The notes beneath the pieces are model-generated. The model had not been told where the DNA came from, did no database searches, and saw only the letters and a program-made list of their open reading frames with translations. A stretch of DNA of 64,000 nucleotides, taken from NCBI GenBank assembly GCA_003260075.1, contig QLIY01000612.1, forward strand, positions 3,786 to 67,785, given 5' to 3'. Source of the DNA: Phallusia mammillata (Eukaryota; Chordata; Ascidiacea; Phlebobranchia; Ascidiidae). This document shows positions 1 to 12,599 of the stretch, in pieces (positions within the stretch are counted from its first letter, which is position 1; each line of letters opens with the position of its first letter). A program made the position numbers and the translations under genes.

Positions 1-337
1 CAGTGGCGTAGCCAGGGAGGGGCCAAAGGGGCCATGGCCCCTACCAAATTTTCAAAGTTGTACATTGATAAACTTAAATTTAGTGTAGTTTCGTCTCTCA
101 ACTGTCAAAGGAATATATAAATTACCAAAAATGATTTTTGTCACCAAGTTGTAGGCCGAAATCCATGCCATTTATGCAGACATGGAATAAATCAATAAAG
201 CGTTTGGCTGTCCCGTCGAACCACGTACAGTTTGGCAAGTCACGTTTTTGGTAAAAGCATGCGGAACGTTAGCAGAAAGTAGTATTTGACATCAAATTAT
301 TTGGCCCCTCCCAAACCTTTTGCTGCCTACGCCATTG
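1..337. mobile_element. hAT-type MITE, non-autonomous
   Basis: The window opens with CAGTGGCGTAGCCAGGG and the complementary end CTACGCCATTG lies at 327-337, giving terminal inverted repeats that start CAG and end (inverted) in CAG, as in hAT elements. The interior has no open reading frame of note. The left target-site duplication cannot be seen because it falls outside the window, so the left boundary could be a little further out. Confidence 0.7.
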
Positions 338-1651
338 CGGGCAAAGTATGCCATTCAGGCCAAACGTTCCATATTCAACCAATGTGTTTAACATGTTGCC
401 TGAAAGTCTTTGCCCATTGGCAAATAAACTACTTTTTTCACCAGAAGCACATTTGAATACAGTAACTACGTTCTTTACAACATAAAAGTTCTTTGACCAG
501 TCGACATTCGCCTGTGTAATTTCAAATAATTTTTAAATAGTTCTTTTGGATTAATATCTGGAGGTCAGCGATTCTGCGTTTCTTAATCTGTTGAGGCATG
601 AATCTGATTTGAACAATTAAACACATTACAGAAAGCGATTTTTCAATTTCCTTTCATGTGTAGCGAGGTAAACGCTACACATGTACTCCTTACTCTTGCC
701 CTTAGGTAATTAGGCTATTACAGATATGAATGTATGACTGCAATTCTTGAGTGTGAACATTCTATATTTGCGGCAAAGGTGGAGCTATATGAACTCAAAT
801 CACGAAACGTTTGCTAATTTCTGATAGAGGTCGAAAAGGGCACTGTAATTTAAATTAACAGCAAGAGAGACGAAATTTAACCTGTTTATAATCAATTTAA
901 CCCGTTAGTAGAATTTTAGTGAAAAATAAACATAGAATAATAAAGTCCTACGTATTTGTTAGGGCACGCATGCGCCACTGGCCGACGATGCGCATTGTAC
1001 CAAAGTGTGAGTAAGTACTGCCCCCCCCCCGGTTTATGTAATTAAAACAAATAACGTTGTTCTAAGCCTCCAGCTGTTCAATTGTAGTCGTTCAAAATTA
1101 CGTATGAATTCAAATCAAACGAAAAGGTATGAATTCAAATCAAACGAAAGGGGCTACTCTAAATACGCAATATACTGATGATGACAGATAGGGCTGTTAA
1201 GATAGGGGTGAAAGTTTGTATTTACAATAACATTGTAATATATATTTGTACTTTGGGACTAGTATTCTTACAAGCGTCCACATGCAGAGCCATTTTAGCA
1301 ATCTTTTTTCGCGATAGCTGCACAACACAAAACTCAAAGACGATACGCCTTTGTTTGACGTGCCAATAATTAAAACGCGCGCAAATCTATCAAATGCAGA
1401 ACAACACTATTGACTGTTCTGTGGATTTAACTGTGCGGGTGGCGGTGGCAGAAAAATAATCCCGTGTTACGTCAAACACAGAATACCGTCGATCATTGCA
1501 GGGCGCTCAACATATTTCTTTTCCCACTCATTTCGCTGTGATTGCATGTTGAAAACAACAACAATTTTTATTTGTAGCAAATACAAAATTTTACAATTTT
1601 TCAGATTACAAATCACATTGTATAGCCCGAAGAACAAGCAGCGGTTTGAAG
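338..1651. other. Gene-free stretch upstream of the guanylate cyclase
   Basis: I see no convincing exon. It contains a short direct repeat of about 23 bases (GTATGAATTCAAATCAAACG unit) at 1101-1150 and a run of ten C at 1021-1030. The last few hundred bases presumably hold the promoter and 5' UTR of the guanylate cyclase gene, but no TATA box or initiator can be identified with confidence. Confidence 0.4.
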
Positions 1652-4600
1652 ATGTATGGGCTAATTTTAGACAGTATGGCCAACTGCATAAAGCATGTTT
1701 ACGGCGACAAGATTTGGCAAAGTGTCGTTGGAACTGCTGATATTTCAAGCACAGTGTTTACAACACACAAGGTAAGTCTAATACACTTTTTAGAAATCTA
1801 ATGTATTTTTTAAGTTCAATGTTTTGGGCAAAATGCACCAGAAATATATTGTCAAATTTTTGCTTAGAAGCAGTGTTTTAAATTAGGCTACTGATGATTA
1901 TATGTTCTATTGTGGTGATTATAATATAAGTATCGAATCGATTTAATGTGGGTTCGCCGAAAGCGAATCTTTGCAAACATGCAAAACAATATTTGCAAAC
2001 AATATTTGATACATCTCTAATGTTTATCCGTTTTGACACAAACAGATTTACGATGAACAACTAATCCCAATGATAGCAAACGCTACCAGCGATATTACGG
2101 GAATCGCAATTGAAACGATTATGGAATCAGCAGGACGCCATTTCATCAATTACATTGCACAAATTCGGTATTCGAAAAAAGTTTTTTTACAAAGTTTACA
2201 AAGTAAAACAGGATTGTAAAAAATAAGCAAACCCTTATATTTTTTATCAACTAAAAATGTATGTTTTTAAAAATCCCAACGTAATTAGCACATTTTACTT
2301 TTCGATTTATTGATCTACAAGAAATGATCGAATCACCAAAGTACTGGGAAGAACTTTCAAAGACTTTTTGATTGGATTGGACTGTATGCATGAGTATTAT
2401 CGAACAACTTTTAATGAAATTCAGGCACCAAGGTGAGGGTTTATGTATGTTTCGGGTAAAAAGCTTAAAACAATTCTAACACGTCCAACGTCTTATTGAT
2501 GTGGATCTGAATTCCAGTCACTTTGGCCAAACCGTTTGAACAAAACATGTACATTTTTTTGTAGTTTTCATGTTGCTGCAGAGGATAGCAACGGACTTGA
2601 AATTCATTACCGAAGCCGAAGAACATTCACCGGCTTTATGTATTACGTTCAAGGCCTTCTTTACGCAATTGCCCAGAAGTTTTTTGCAATTAAAGTTTCC
2701 ATTCAAATCACCCAACACGGCTTTACAGGCGACGCAATGTTGGCTGTTTACAGGTTTCTCGATTGAATATTTGGAAAAGTAACGTTTAGTGTTTGTTCTC
2801 GATCTTTTCCACAAATACTTCTAATCATTTCATCGAGCGGTATCTGACCCTCTGACAGGCAGCATACTTATCGACGATCACCGTTTTTTCCAAGTATATT
2901 TGTAAATATGGAAACAGGTTTCCAACGAAGCAGAATCAGTCGATAATACTTATAAATATATATTTGGCCTATTGGCATCGTCAGTTCCTGTAAAACCATC
3001 AATAAAACAACAATAAAATGAAGATAAAACACAAATAGTAGATATGTCCACGATCACTGATTAAAAGTGTAATTTTCTGTAACAATAATTGACTAAACAA
3101 CAGTGATTCCTGATAGGACTAAGTCAACAATAGTGTAAAACGATACATTTTTCGCCCGTAGGGCATCATCGATCGTCGTTATTCAAATAGAATCAAATTT
3201 ACATATAGTGTTTGTTACAGGTTCTTTCCTGGAAATAGTAGACATGATTCTATTTGAATAAGAACGACTGATGATGCCACTGATTCTGATTAGGAAGCAC
3301 TGTCGCTTCGTCAATTATTATTAATATTGAATATTTTGGTGTTGCAAATTAAAAACACAAAGAATTTGGTCAATTGGGTGTTTTTACAGGTTGGACTACA
3401 AGAACACCGAGTATATAACACGTCAATCGATTGTCAGCACAAAGCGGGCTATTCGAGGCAAAAACGACCTAATCTTTCCCATGAATGCATTTTTTGAACT
3501 TTTCCCTTTCCACGTGGTATTTGACGAACGGTATGCCGCAGCTACTTACAATGATTCAATAACCTGACATGCCAATCTTTGTGCAGACTCCTGATCTTGA
3601 GCACAGGTCATGGATTAGATATTATTTGCAAAGGACTGGAAAGAAAAAGATTAAATGAAACATTTTTCATGACACGGCCATTGGGATGTGATTTAACATG
3701 GGACAATGTAAGTGATATTGTGGAATCATTTTTTTCCATAATATACGATTTTTTTGTTCTTTTTAAGGTACGCATTCATGCAAACAACGTATTCGAATTG
3801 ACTTCCGTGAAATCAACAGGAAAATCGAATAAAGTTAATGAAAGTATGATTCACAAATGATAATCAAATTAATAGCAATTTAACCCGATTCAAACTTTGC
3901 TAGATTTACGCCATTTTCGGATGCATACAACACATTTTATCAAACTCAGAGGTCAAATGTTGTATATTGAAGAATGGGATCTCGTCATATTTTTGGCAAC
4001 TTTCATGTAAGTAATGTAAGCCTAGCTTAAGAAATTACTTGATTTACACAATTGAATGTTTAAAGGATGGATGACTTGAACAAAATGCACGACCTCGGCA
4101 CATTTGTAAACGACTTGACGTTTCATGATTTAAGTAGAGACATGGTACTACACGGTCCACAGCAAACCACCGAGTATAAACTGGCTTTGGATCTGGAACA
4201 GGTTTGCAACGAAATTTCACAAATATGGGTTCATGATTTAAGTTTATGAAAAACATTCCTTAAGGTTTTAAGACATATACTTGATAGGCTTTACATCATT
4301 ATTAGTATCTTATTCAAATAGAACATATTTCATGAACTTAAATCAATGGACATAAGGTACAGAATTGTCTTCATCCACCAAGCAACGAGCTTGCAGATTT
4401 CAGTTTAAAGTTTGAAGTAGAAATAGGTTGATCATAAACCTTACTGCCAAGGTACTGGTGTATATAGAATACATCGTTCAGACGTTTCGACAATCTCTGT
4501 TGTCATTATCAGAGCGTTGGCAGTAATGTTTATGATCAAATTCCTTCAGTGTATAGTGTTCCTAAGAAATAGGTCGATTTTGTGAAATGTAAATCTTACT

Positions 4601-6740
4601 TAAGGGGAAAAACTCCCGTCTTGAAGAGATGATCGAAAACCTTGGCTGCAATCAACGCAAAATTGATGACTTGCTGTACAGTATGATACCAAAGGAGATT
4701 GCAAGCAGTTTGCGCCAAGGAAACACTTCAGTCAGCCTTTGCGAGGTAGTGAATGTGAGGTTTGAAATAATTTACTTTTGCTTAGTGTTTTTAATGTACA
4801 ACCCTCGCTCCTCCAGAAATACCTTGACGTGACGATATTGTTCAGTGATGTGGTCAACTTTGCCAAGATGTGCAAGAGCATTAAACCTTACGAGATTATG
4901 AAGACCCTTAATATGATGGTCGGAATCTTCGACGGACTTTGTGTGAAATTCAATACTTACAAGGTCGAAACAGTGGCTGATGGGTTCATGTGTGTTTCGG
5001 GAGCTCCAACATTCGATGAGTTTCATGCAAAAAATATGGCAGATATGGCAATTGAAATGCTGGAGAAAGTGAAAAGCGTTTTGGATCCAAATTCTGGAAA
5101 CTCGATCCAAATACGCATTGGTGAGTTTTTTGTTCAGCCAGAATGCCAGAAGTAACGATAGAGCAAATTCGTATAAAATCGTTTACCCTCGTTCGCAGGA
5201 CTGCATTGTGGAGCGGTGATCGCCGGATTGGTGGGTCACAAAATTCCTCGGTATTGTTTATTTGGAGACACTGTCCACATTGCTTCGAAGCTTGAAGCTA
5301 CAAGCATGGTTTGTCTATTGGTCTGGCCAATGAAAAAGAAAAAAAAAATACAATTTGGAATATATTTCCAGAGTCAAAGAGTTCACATTAGTGACAGTTG
5401 TATGGAATACCTCAAACCGTACCTCAAATACAAGATGACGGAAAACGATATTATCAACATAAAAGGACGAATGATCAATACATTTTGGCTTGAAGGTTCG
5501 TTTTCGAAATGTCTTTTCTTGTGCAAATCCATTAAAATACCGTTTATTTTGTAGAAAATCTTGATTTCGAGGAAACACATATTATGTGAGTGCATTTGGT
5601 TTTGTAAAATTTGTTTAAATAGTACCAGCAAACGCCAAATCGTAATTTGTGTCTTGCAGGAGCTCCAATTACAATTCATCACCAAGACTCGCCATAGAAC
5701 ACGCCCAACCAAGTGGGTGTAATATAAAACTTTGCACGAATCAAATTTTAAATGTAGAATAAGATCAAAATTGCTTGCCCATAGTCAATTATGCATTTAG
5801 CCAACTCATGAAGTAAAAGACATGCCGTCACCAATGTTTACTCTTTTGGCGCGATTTGAAGAATTATCTCAGCTTTTTGAAAAGACTCGTCTTATACCAG
5901 CAATCGTTTCTTGGCCTGATAATGCTAAACATCTAGGTGTGATTCACCTTTTTTTTCATATGCCCAAAAACGCATAGGTTTCTCCGTTATACGCTATTTG
6001 GCAATTTGTGAAAGATACGCGACTGTTTTGAACCTAAACTAACTTTGTTTGTGCTGATCAAGTAATCCGTTGAGAATAATAAGCCGATGAAAATACCGTA
6101 CATCAGTGCCAATAATCGGTCTATTTTCTGTCGATGTGGCCAGGGTTAGTTTAATTTAATGTGTTGTTTATTTTGCGCGTTCTTTTGCACAGAGCAAGCA
6201 GGAAAACCAGAACGACCTGTTGATGAAGTGATCAATACGGAGTCAACATCTTGCAACGAGTCGAAGAAAAAACTCGCTGCTACACTAAGCATCGAAGTAA
6301 TAGAAAGTAAACTGCCTTACCAGGTCGATAAAAACGACGTCCCGAACACCCCCGACCATACCAACCACCCGAAAGCCAAAAATCAACAGAAAAAAACAGG
6401 AATGGACAAAACTTATGTTTTTGCGTACGAGAATTTGATGCAATCAATCGGCATTAGGTCCCCATTGAATGTCATAACTCGACAAAACAATGCGATTCTC
6501 TCAGCCAAGCCAGTGACAGGCACCATGTCAGACGACCATTGCAAAAGTCTGTTTCGAAACATGCATCTTGAGACGGAGGCATTCCTTGCCTGCACTCAAA
6601 GCAACATCAGTCCGAATTTAAACAAGAAACAAAGCTTGTCCAATGAGGTTCAGCAGGTCGGCCTGTGCATGGAGAAAGCACTGAAGGGCAGAATTCAAAC
6701 TATGACTACGTTCCGTTCGTCCATGTGCGCTATTATGTAA
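1652..6740 (+). CDS. GUCY1B2: Guanylate cyclase, soluble-type beta-2-like subunit with C-terminal CaaX box
   Basis: Synthesises cGMP in response to gas binding at heme. Sixteen coding exons splice in phase to 809 residues: 1652-1771, 2046-2167, 2322-2432, 2565-2753, 3390-3530, 3587-3707, 3768-3843, 3904-4006, 4066-4201, 4605-4745, 4817-5120, 5199-5308, 5372-5495, 5555-5585, 5660-5712, 6193-6740. The start MYGLIL matches the H-NOX family start. The heme ligand is His104 (CMHEYY) and the YxSxR heme-propionate motif is Y133/S135/R137. An HNOBA/PAS-like region, a signalling helix (DDLLYSMIPKE) and the cyclase domain follow. The cyclase domain has metal Asp431 and Asp475, Glu471 and Cys541, but His548 and Lys552 where beta-1 has Asn and Arg. 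A roughly 200-residue tail ends in CAIM, a farnesylation-type CaaX box. Vertebrate beta-2 subunits are known to have an extended tail with such a box, hence the name. An AATAAA lies at 6842. Exon joins are inferred. Confidence 0.88.
3163..3278. repeat. Hairpin inverted repeat in intron 4
   Basis: The arm at 3163-3195 (GGCATCATCGATCGTCGTTA...) is complementary, with few mismatches, to 3245-3278 (...AGAACGACTGATGATGCC), leaving a loop of roughly 50 bases. It is a palindromic MITE-like insertion within a guanylate cyclase intron. No target-site duplication was identified. Confidence 0.65.
4429..4538. repeat. Hairpin inverted repeat in intron 9
   Basis: TGATCATAAACCTTACTGCCAA at the left pairs with TTGGCAGTAATGTTTATGATCA at the right. 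The loop carries the motif AGACGTTTCGACAATCTCTG. The cgaaacgtc core (here reversed) also occurs in the hairpin at 14557-14680, suggesting a shared family. Confidence 0.65.
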
Positions 6741-6841
6741 ATTTGTAAGCTTTTTAGCATCGTGCAAATGTGTTCTCGACTTTGTTCGTTGTGTTATTTT
6801 GTCAAGATTTAATGTTGTTTGTTGGATCTGTAAATAACTGG

Positions 6842-6847
6842 AATAAA
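6842..6847 (+). terminator. Poly(A) signal of guanylate cyclase gene
   Basis: AATAAA about 100 bases after the stop codon at 6738-6740, in a T-rich 3' region. Confidence 0.6.
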
Positions 6848-6849
6848 CG

Positions 6850-8159
6850 TAACAATAGCTGTTGGAATATATTTATGTGGATCTAAAAAAGATTGTTCTT
6901 TCATTGCACACAACAAACGTCACTAGATCAAAACAAGAGTAAACTAACTCCCAAATTTTGATCAAAAGTAAGCTATTACCCATGAAACAATTGTTTTACT
7001 GCCCGAAAATTTCGTTGACAACGATTTTAGATTCGGAACCAAATCAAATATTGGGTAGTTTTTTCGTAATGAATTCGACCGAATCGATCGGACCACACTT
7101 GTGACGCCAGGCGATATCGTAAGCTATCGCTTATGTTTGGCATGATTAGACATGTTGTTCCAAAAAAAAAAAACTGTGGCGCTACTACAGGTACTTAGTT
7201 ATATTGCATTATGATCTTGTGTTTTTAGATTATTTACTAATATTTTGTGTGGACAATTTGATATAAATAAGTCAATAATTTAACTGGTTAATGTGATGTT
7301 ATGATCATACCCAGTTAAAACCGTTCTGTGGTATGAAATTAGCCGTAAAGACACTTTTGCGCTGGTTGTGTTTAAGGTTGTGTAGTATAACATATGGTTT
7401 AGAACTTAGACAGAATCACAACAAATTATTCATCCGTAAACGAATCTACGAAAAAATCGCCGATTTGACAAAGCTTTGGTACCTCAGAAAAGTAAAGAAA
7501 GTATATTACAGGCACGGTACGGCAGACTTACCTGTACAACTTTCAGACTTTTTGTAGGCTTTGTGTGAAAATCAACAACTGGCAGTTCACTCTGTAACAA
7601 ATGGTAATGGTGACGTCACAAGCATTTGAGAATGATTCGCAAAATGTTGAATTGAATCTATTCATCGCTGCACACGGTACACTACTGACAGTCACCAGCA
7701 GCAAATGAGATAAATCCCAGTAGGGTGGTTTATAATTCGGCGAAAATCCAAAGTAAGTAGACCCTGACGTCGCATTTCAGCGTTGAAAGACATCGGTCCA
7801 TTCCCGCAGTTCTGTTTTGCCCCCCCCCCAATTTACTACTGTAGGGTGGTTCATAATTCGGCGAAAATCCAAAGTAAGTAGACCCTGACGTGGCATTTCA
7901 GCGTTGAAAGACATCGGTCCATTCCCGCAGTTCTGTTTTCTGGGAGGAGCAACGTAGAGCACTTAATTAGGTAATTTAAGGTCACAAACGGCATGCTTAT
8001 ATGCTTAAAATAATCTCCGCGTTCACAACGGTTCAAGTAGGAACCACAACATAAAGTCACGTGTGTAACAAAAGTTACATGTGTGCGCAGTGCTACACTG
8101 TCCAGTACTTGCTACTATAGTCAAATTGTAAAAGTGTTGGATCGATGTTGGATGAATAA
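6850..8159. other. Gene-free stretch with a duplicated block around a poly-C run
   Basis: No supported gene. The sequence from about 7722 to 7819 (GTAGGGTGGTTTATAATTCG onward) recurs at about 7841-7940 with a few substitutions, and a run of ten C (7820-7829) lies between the copies. This matches the pattern at several other poly-C runs in the window and is best read as an assembly join of two haplotypes. The last bases hold the PUS1 upstream region. Confidence 0.5.
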
Positions 8160-10716
8160 ATGTGGATACAAGGCAGAAATCTTCAAATTTGCACACACAT
8201 ACGAACGACGTTTAACAACATTACAAAAATATGGACAAGGATTGTATTGCCCACCAAGGTTGGTAAGTTTGTTTAGAATATTTTGACAAGTTTGTTTAAA
8301 GTATATGCTTTACTGCTAATTCCCAATAAATAAATCACATTTTGTATTAATATTTTAGTAGAACCCAAAGAAGTAACAGATACAAAACATGCTGATCTGG
8401 TATGTGGACCCAAGAGAAAGGTGCCTTTACAATTTTCATAAACTTTTAAGACTTATTGTCAACCAAATCGTAATGTATTTGTAGGTTGCACTTTTATTTG
8501 CTTATTTGGGAGCAGGTTATCATGGATTAGCCTTAAACAGAGGAAACAGGGATATAAAAACTATTGAAGGTGCTTTATTTGAAGCTCTGATCAAAGCAAA
8601 AGTAGTTCCAGAAAATTGTTTGGAAGACCCGAAAAAAATGTGCTACAAAAGTGCCTCAAGAACTGATAAGGTAAAAAATATGTTAACCACTTTTTAGACC
8701 TAATTTTGATTAATGTTCATGCAGGGTGTTTCCACATGTGGTCAAGTTGCTTCTTTAAAACTGCGAATAGCAGAGAATGTTGTTGATTTAATAAACAGCC
8801 ACCTACCAGCAAACATAGTTGTTATTGGTAAGTCAAAGCAAAAAGTATATCTGAAATGTTTATGGCACACAAGTAAACAGAAAAACGATTTTCTGTTATT
8901 CAGGTGTGAAACGAACCACTCAGGGATTTAATGCCCAAAAGCATGCAATAGGGCGAACATATTCATATACATTGCCTACATATGCATTTGCAGATGGCAA
9001 AAATGGTGCCGAAGACTATCGCATCACTCCAGGTTTCTTTGATTAAACAAGTTAACATAGCTACTAAAACGAAACTTTAACATTTTTCTGACTTTACAGA
9101 GAAACTTAAGTATATCTCTTCTATCATGTATCGTTTTAAGGGAACCCACTCTTACCACAATTTTACTTCCGGTAAAAAAATGGGCGAAACTAGTGCCAAA
9201 AGATATATAACAGATTTCTATTATGAAGAGCCTTTTTTGGTTGAGGAAACACAATATATGACCTGTTTTATAAAAGTCAGTTTTGTTTTTTCATTGGAGT
9301 ATGTGCTTGCATTTCATTTACATTCAAGTATTTCCTTAGGGACAAAGTTTCATGTTACACCAAATTAGAAAAATGATGGGTTTACTAATTGCAATGGTCA
9401 GCAATCATGCTGGTGAGGACCATTATGTAAGAGCATTCTCAGAACCACTTGAGGACATTCCCAAAGCTCCTGGCACAGGTATCAGGTCACCTTCAAGCAG
9501 GTGCTTGTCAATGCAGGAAGCTGCTAAAGTTTTATATTTGCTTTACCAGGTCTTGTTTTGCAACAAATTCATTATGATGCTTACAACAAAAAGTTTGGTA
9601 GTCTGCATGGAGGGATTGAGTTTGATGCCCAGCAGCAACAAAGAGAATTTCTAAAATCCAAAATTATGCCAAGCATCTATCGGTAATTCTTTTAAATTAG
9701 ACTAAAATGTAAAGTGTTATGTACAGTTGCTGTATAGGTTGAGACTTTTGCTAGTGACATTTTTCACAAACAGGCTATCTAGGATTGATACCTTTAGCTC
9801 TTATAGTTAAATATATTTATGTGCTCATCTACTGTAAATGAAGATGAATCTGGTTCCTTAAAACTCTAATTTGCCAAAAATTTTGTCCCTGTTAATTGAA
9901 ATTTTCCTTTGCCCTAAAGTAAATAAGCCGTGCAGGTTACTAACAAATAACAATGCCTTTTAAAATTTAAATTACACTTCCGTAAGACCCTTATCTACAG
10001 TACCAGAGATGGCTTTTCTCGCTTTTGTAGTCAAGATAAATAAATACATCTTTGAGACCTGGGCTAACGCTCACTGTCACTAGACCTTCAAACTAACTCT
10101 AGTAAGATGCAGTGGGTCATCAGTTTCACGAAAGTTTTGAGATTCATTGTAACGTCTGTTTTTCTTTAAAATGGTCCCGTTTATTCGAAATTCCCGATTA
10201 GGCGGATTGTATGCAACCGAAATATTTACTTGACAAATGATAGGCAACAGTTAGGGATTCACGATACTGTTGCAATAAAACGCGATTCTCAATTAACCAT
10301 ACTGCTATTATTCTGATTCAATTGTGCTTCCTTCAGTGAAAACAAAGAAAATGATTCAATGAGGTTGTGGCTTGAAACCCTGGAAAACCATGACTACACT
10401 GGGGAAAAGGCAAGGTTACAATGGCAAGAAATAAATGCGGCCAAGGTTTGTATGTCATGGCAACTTATTTCTAAAAACGTTTGTTGAATAACCTTGTCAT
10501 TACAATCAGCAGAGTTCTTCTGCTATAAGTTCTGAGGATGTGAGCAAAACAGAAACTTCCAATCAAAATGTTGAAACAGTCATCGAAGCTGAGAAACCAG
10601 TTGACACAAATGTGCATTCACAAGAACCGTCAATACCCCCAGAAAAAAATCTTCTGCCCATTGAGGATCCTTTGGAACCGTCTGCAAAAAAGACTAAAAC
10701 AGAAGCTGTTTCCTGA
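8160..10716 (+). CDS. PUS1: tRNA pseudouridine synthase 1 (TruA family)
   Basis: Converts uridines to pseudouridine in tRNAs (and some other RNAs); animal PUS1 acts in nucleus and mitochondria. Ten exons give 447 residues: 8160-8262, 8359-8420, 8485-8670, 8725-8827, 8904-9032, 9100-9275, 9340-9478, 9550-9682, 10337-10445, 10513-10716. The start has an in-frame stop just upstream (GAATAAATG). The N-terminus, rich in Arg, Thr and hydrophobics, would suit mitochondrial import. The TruA core follows: LLFAYLGAGYHG, then the catalytic Asp (about residue 116) in SASRTDKGVSTCGQ, RTYSYTLPTYAFA, KGTHSYHNFTSGKK and GQSFMLHQIRKMMG. The tail after NHDYTGEKA is acidic and low complexity, as in metazoan PUS1. 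Length fits the family. AATAAA at 10831. Confidence 0.94.
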
Positions 10717-10830
10717 TCAAAGTAACAGCCAAGGAGATATTAGTTTGACAAAAATCTACAAAATCCTTGCTTTTCAAAAGCATTAAACAGAAGTCCAAAT
10801 GTTTTTCTTGAGCAAAAATGGACAACACGC

Positions 10831-10836
10831 AATAAA
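10831..10836 (+). terminator. Poly(A) signal of PUS1
   Basis: AATAAA about 115 bases after the PUS1 stop codon. Confidence 0.6.
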
Positions 10837-12031
10837 ACGCCTGTTTTTAGCTGCGTAAAGTTATGTGGTTTACCTCGAACTATCGGTTCCTTTTTCAAAA
10901 AAAGAATAATTATCTGCCCATAATTTTTTTTCGAGCAAAGAAAGACAAGTGGACGAGATTATAACACAACGGTATGAAGTTGTGCTAAACAGCTAAACAC
11001 TTGGGATCATTTGCAAAGCCGGAAATATTTTTTTTTCGAAAGTTTGTGCGCTGAAACGCTTTAAAAGCGTAGAATATTGTGTCAAAATTTCAGTACCGAA
11101 CCTTTTTAGTTTTAGCGCAGTAGCGATTGAGATCTAGCTTCACTCTGGTGCTAGGTTCGAGGGGTTAAGAATCCCCCCCCCCGAATATTGTGTCAAAATT
11201 TCAGTACCGTATCTTTTTTAGTTTTAGCGCGATTGCGATCTAGCTTCACTCTGGTGCTAGGTTGAGGGGTTATAGATGTATTAAGAAGGGCGCAAACCAA
11301 TTTTTTACGTAGTGGTTGGAAGAATGTCTTAACGACTAGTTTTGTATCATGAATCTGCATCTGAACAAAATCAAAACTGTTTTTTTGTCACAAAAACCGC
11401 TTACCAAACCACATCGAACTGTTGCTTCGATTTCCATTGTGGGCTCTCGTTATTCGATCAAAATGAGCACCTACGTGAATACATTTATGTTTGTCGAAAA
11501 AAAATTTCAGTTTCTGAGAGCAAGGCAGGAATGGGTTACGGCGAAAACATAACTATTAGAAGTGTTTGTTTGCTCAAAAATACCATAAAAGTGTTTGTTT
11601 GCTCAAAAATAAAAAAAAACATTCTTTGCCTCATCCATTTTTATTTTAAAATCGAATGACCGAGCTGACAAGGTTCAGTAACTAAACACGAAAATCTCTT
11701 TCCAGTTTTTAGCAATTGTTGTAGTAGTGTTGGAGCAGTTCGCTTCTTTCAATATTTATCAGTACAAAATGTTGTTTTATGTGAAGGTTGCTGAAATGGT
11801 GATTGATTTTTTAAGCTCCTTTTTAGTCCAGTTGGGGATGGATAAGGATATGGTCCACATCAACACCTTGCAGTGTTTAGTTTTTTATCCTAACTTTGTG
11901 ATTAAAGCAATTAGTTGAGTGAATGCCATAAAGTAACTTAACAAACTGTTATTTATGCAACAAGTAAATATATCTGGACAAATGAGTAAGCATTTGTTTT
12001 GGTTACTGTGACTGCTGGAAGCACATTTTAA
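10837..12031. other. Gene-free stretch with duplicated block
   Basis: No supported gene. The segment from about 11071 to 11172 (GAATATTGTGTCAAAATTTC onward) is repeated from about 11183 to 11271 with small differences, separated by ten C at 11173-11182. Short reading frames around 11342-11659 lack splice logic and family resemblance. Confidence 0.45.
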
Positions 12032-12265
12032 GGGGTCACGTCTAAAACTGTGGGCCCGCTTGGCCCGTTTTTCCCTGCGAGAGACGGGCCAAGCTATGGA
12101 TATGTTGGGCCCGCAGTTTTTCCTTGCAATGGATATAGTGGGCCCGCAGTTTTTGTATTTACGAGAGATGCGACAAGCACTGGATACAGTGGGCCCGCAG
12201 TTTTTCAATTGCATGAAGTGCTGGGCCAAGTGATCCAAGTGGGCCCGCAGTTTTAGACGTGACTG
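12032..12265. mobile_element. MITE with 8-bp target-site duplication and subterminal repeats
   Basis: The ends are GTCACGTCTAAAACTG and its complement CAGTTTTAGACGTGAC, flanked on both sides by CATTTTAA (12024-12031 and 12266-12273), an 8-bp target-site duplication typical of hAT elements. The interior carries repeated GTGGGCCCGCAGTTTTT-like units in direct orientation. No transposase is present, so it is non-autonomous. Confidence 0.8.
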
Positions 12266-12599
12266 CATTTTAAGCTGCTTTTTCGCCTGTGTTTATAAAG
12301 TTCAGCATAATGTTTCGTTCTCAGAAAGTAAGGGCAAAATTATGCTCCTGTGAAGTAGGCAATCTATGTAACTACTATTAAAACCATGTAATTCATGGAA
12401 TTTATTGTAATAAAATGTGATAGCTCAGACATCAATTTTGTTCCAGTCTCCTATCAAAACCACTGTCACTCTGTTTACATTTGTGTCAAAACACAAACTG
12501 CTGTTTTATTTTGTATTTGTTTCATATTCACTTAATAATTTAGCAGCATTGAGATCATTGTGTAAATTTAAAAAGGTTGCAAGGTAACCACAAGCCACA

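Noticed and set aside
3163..4538. The intronic hairpins as microRNA precursors
   Set aside because: Arms are flush to the ends and the structures recur with the same loop motif elsewhere, which fits repeats better than microRNA genes.
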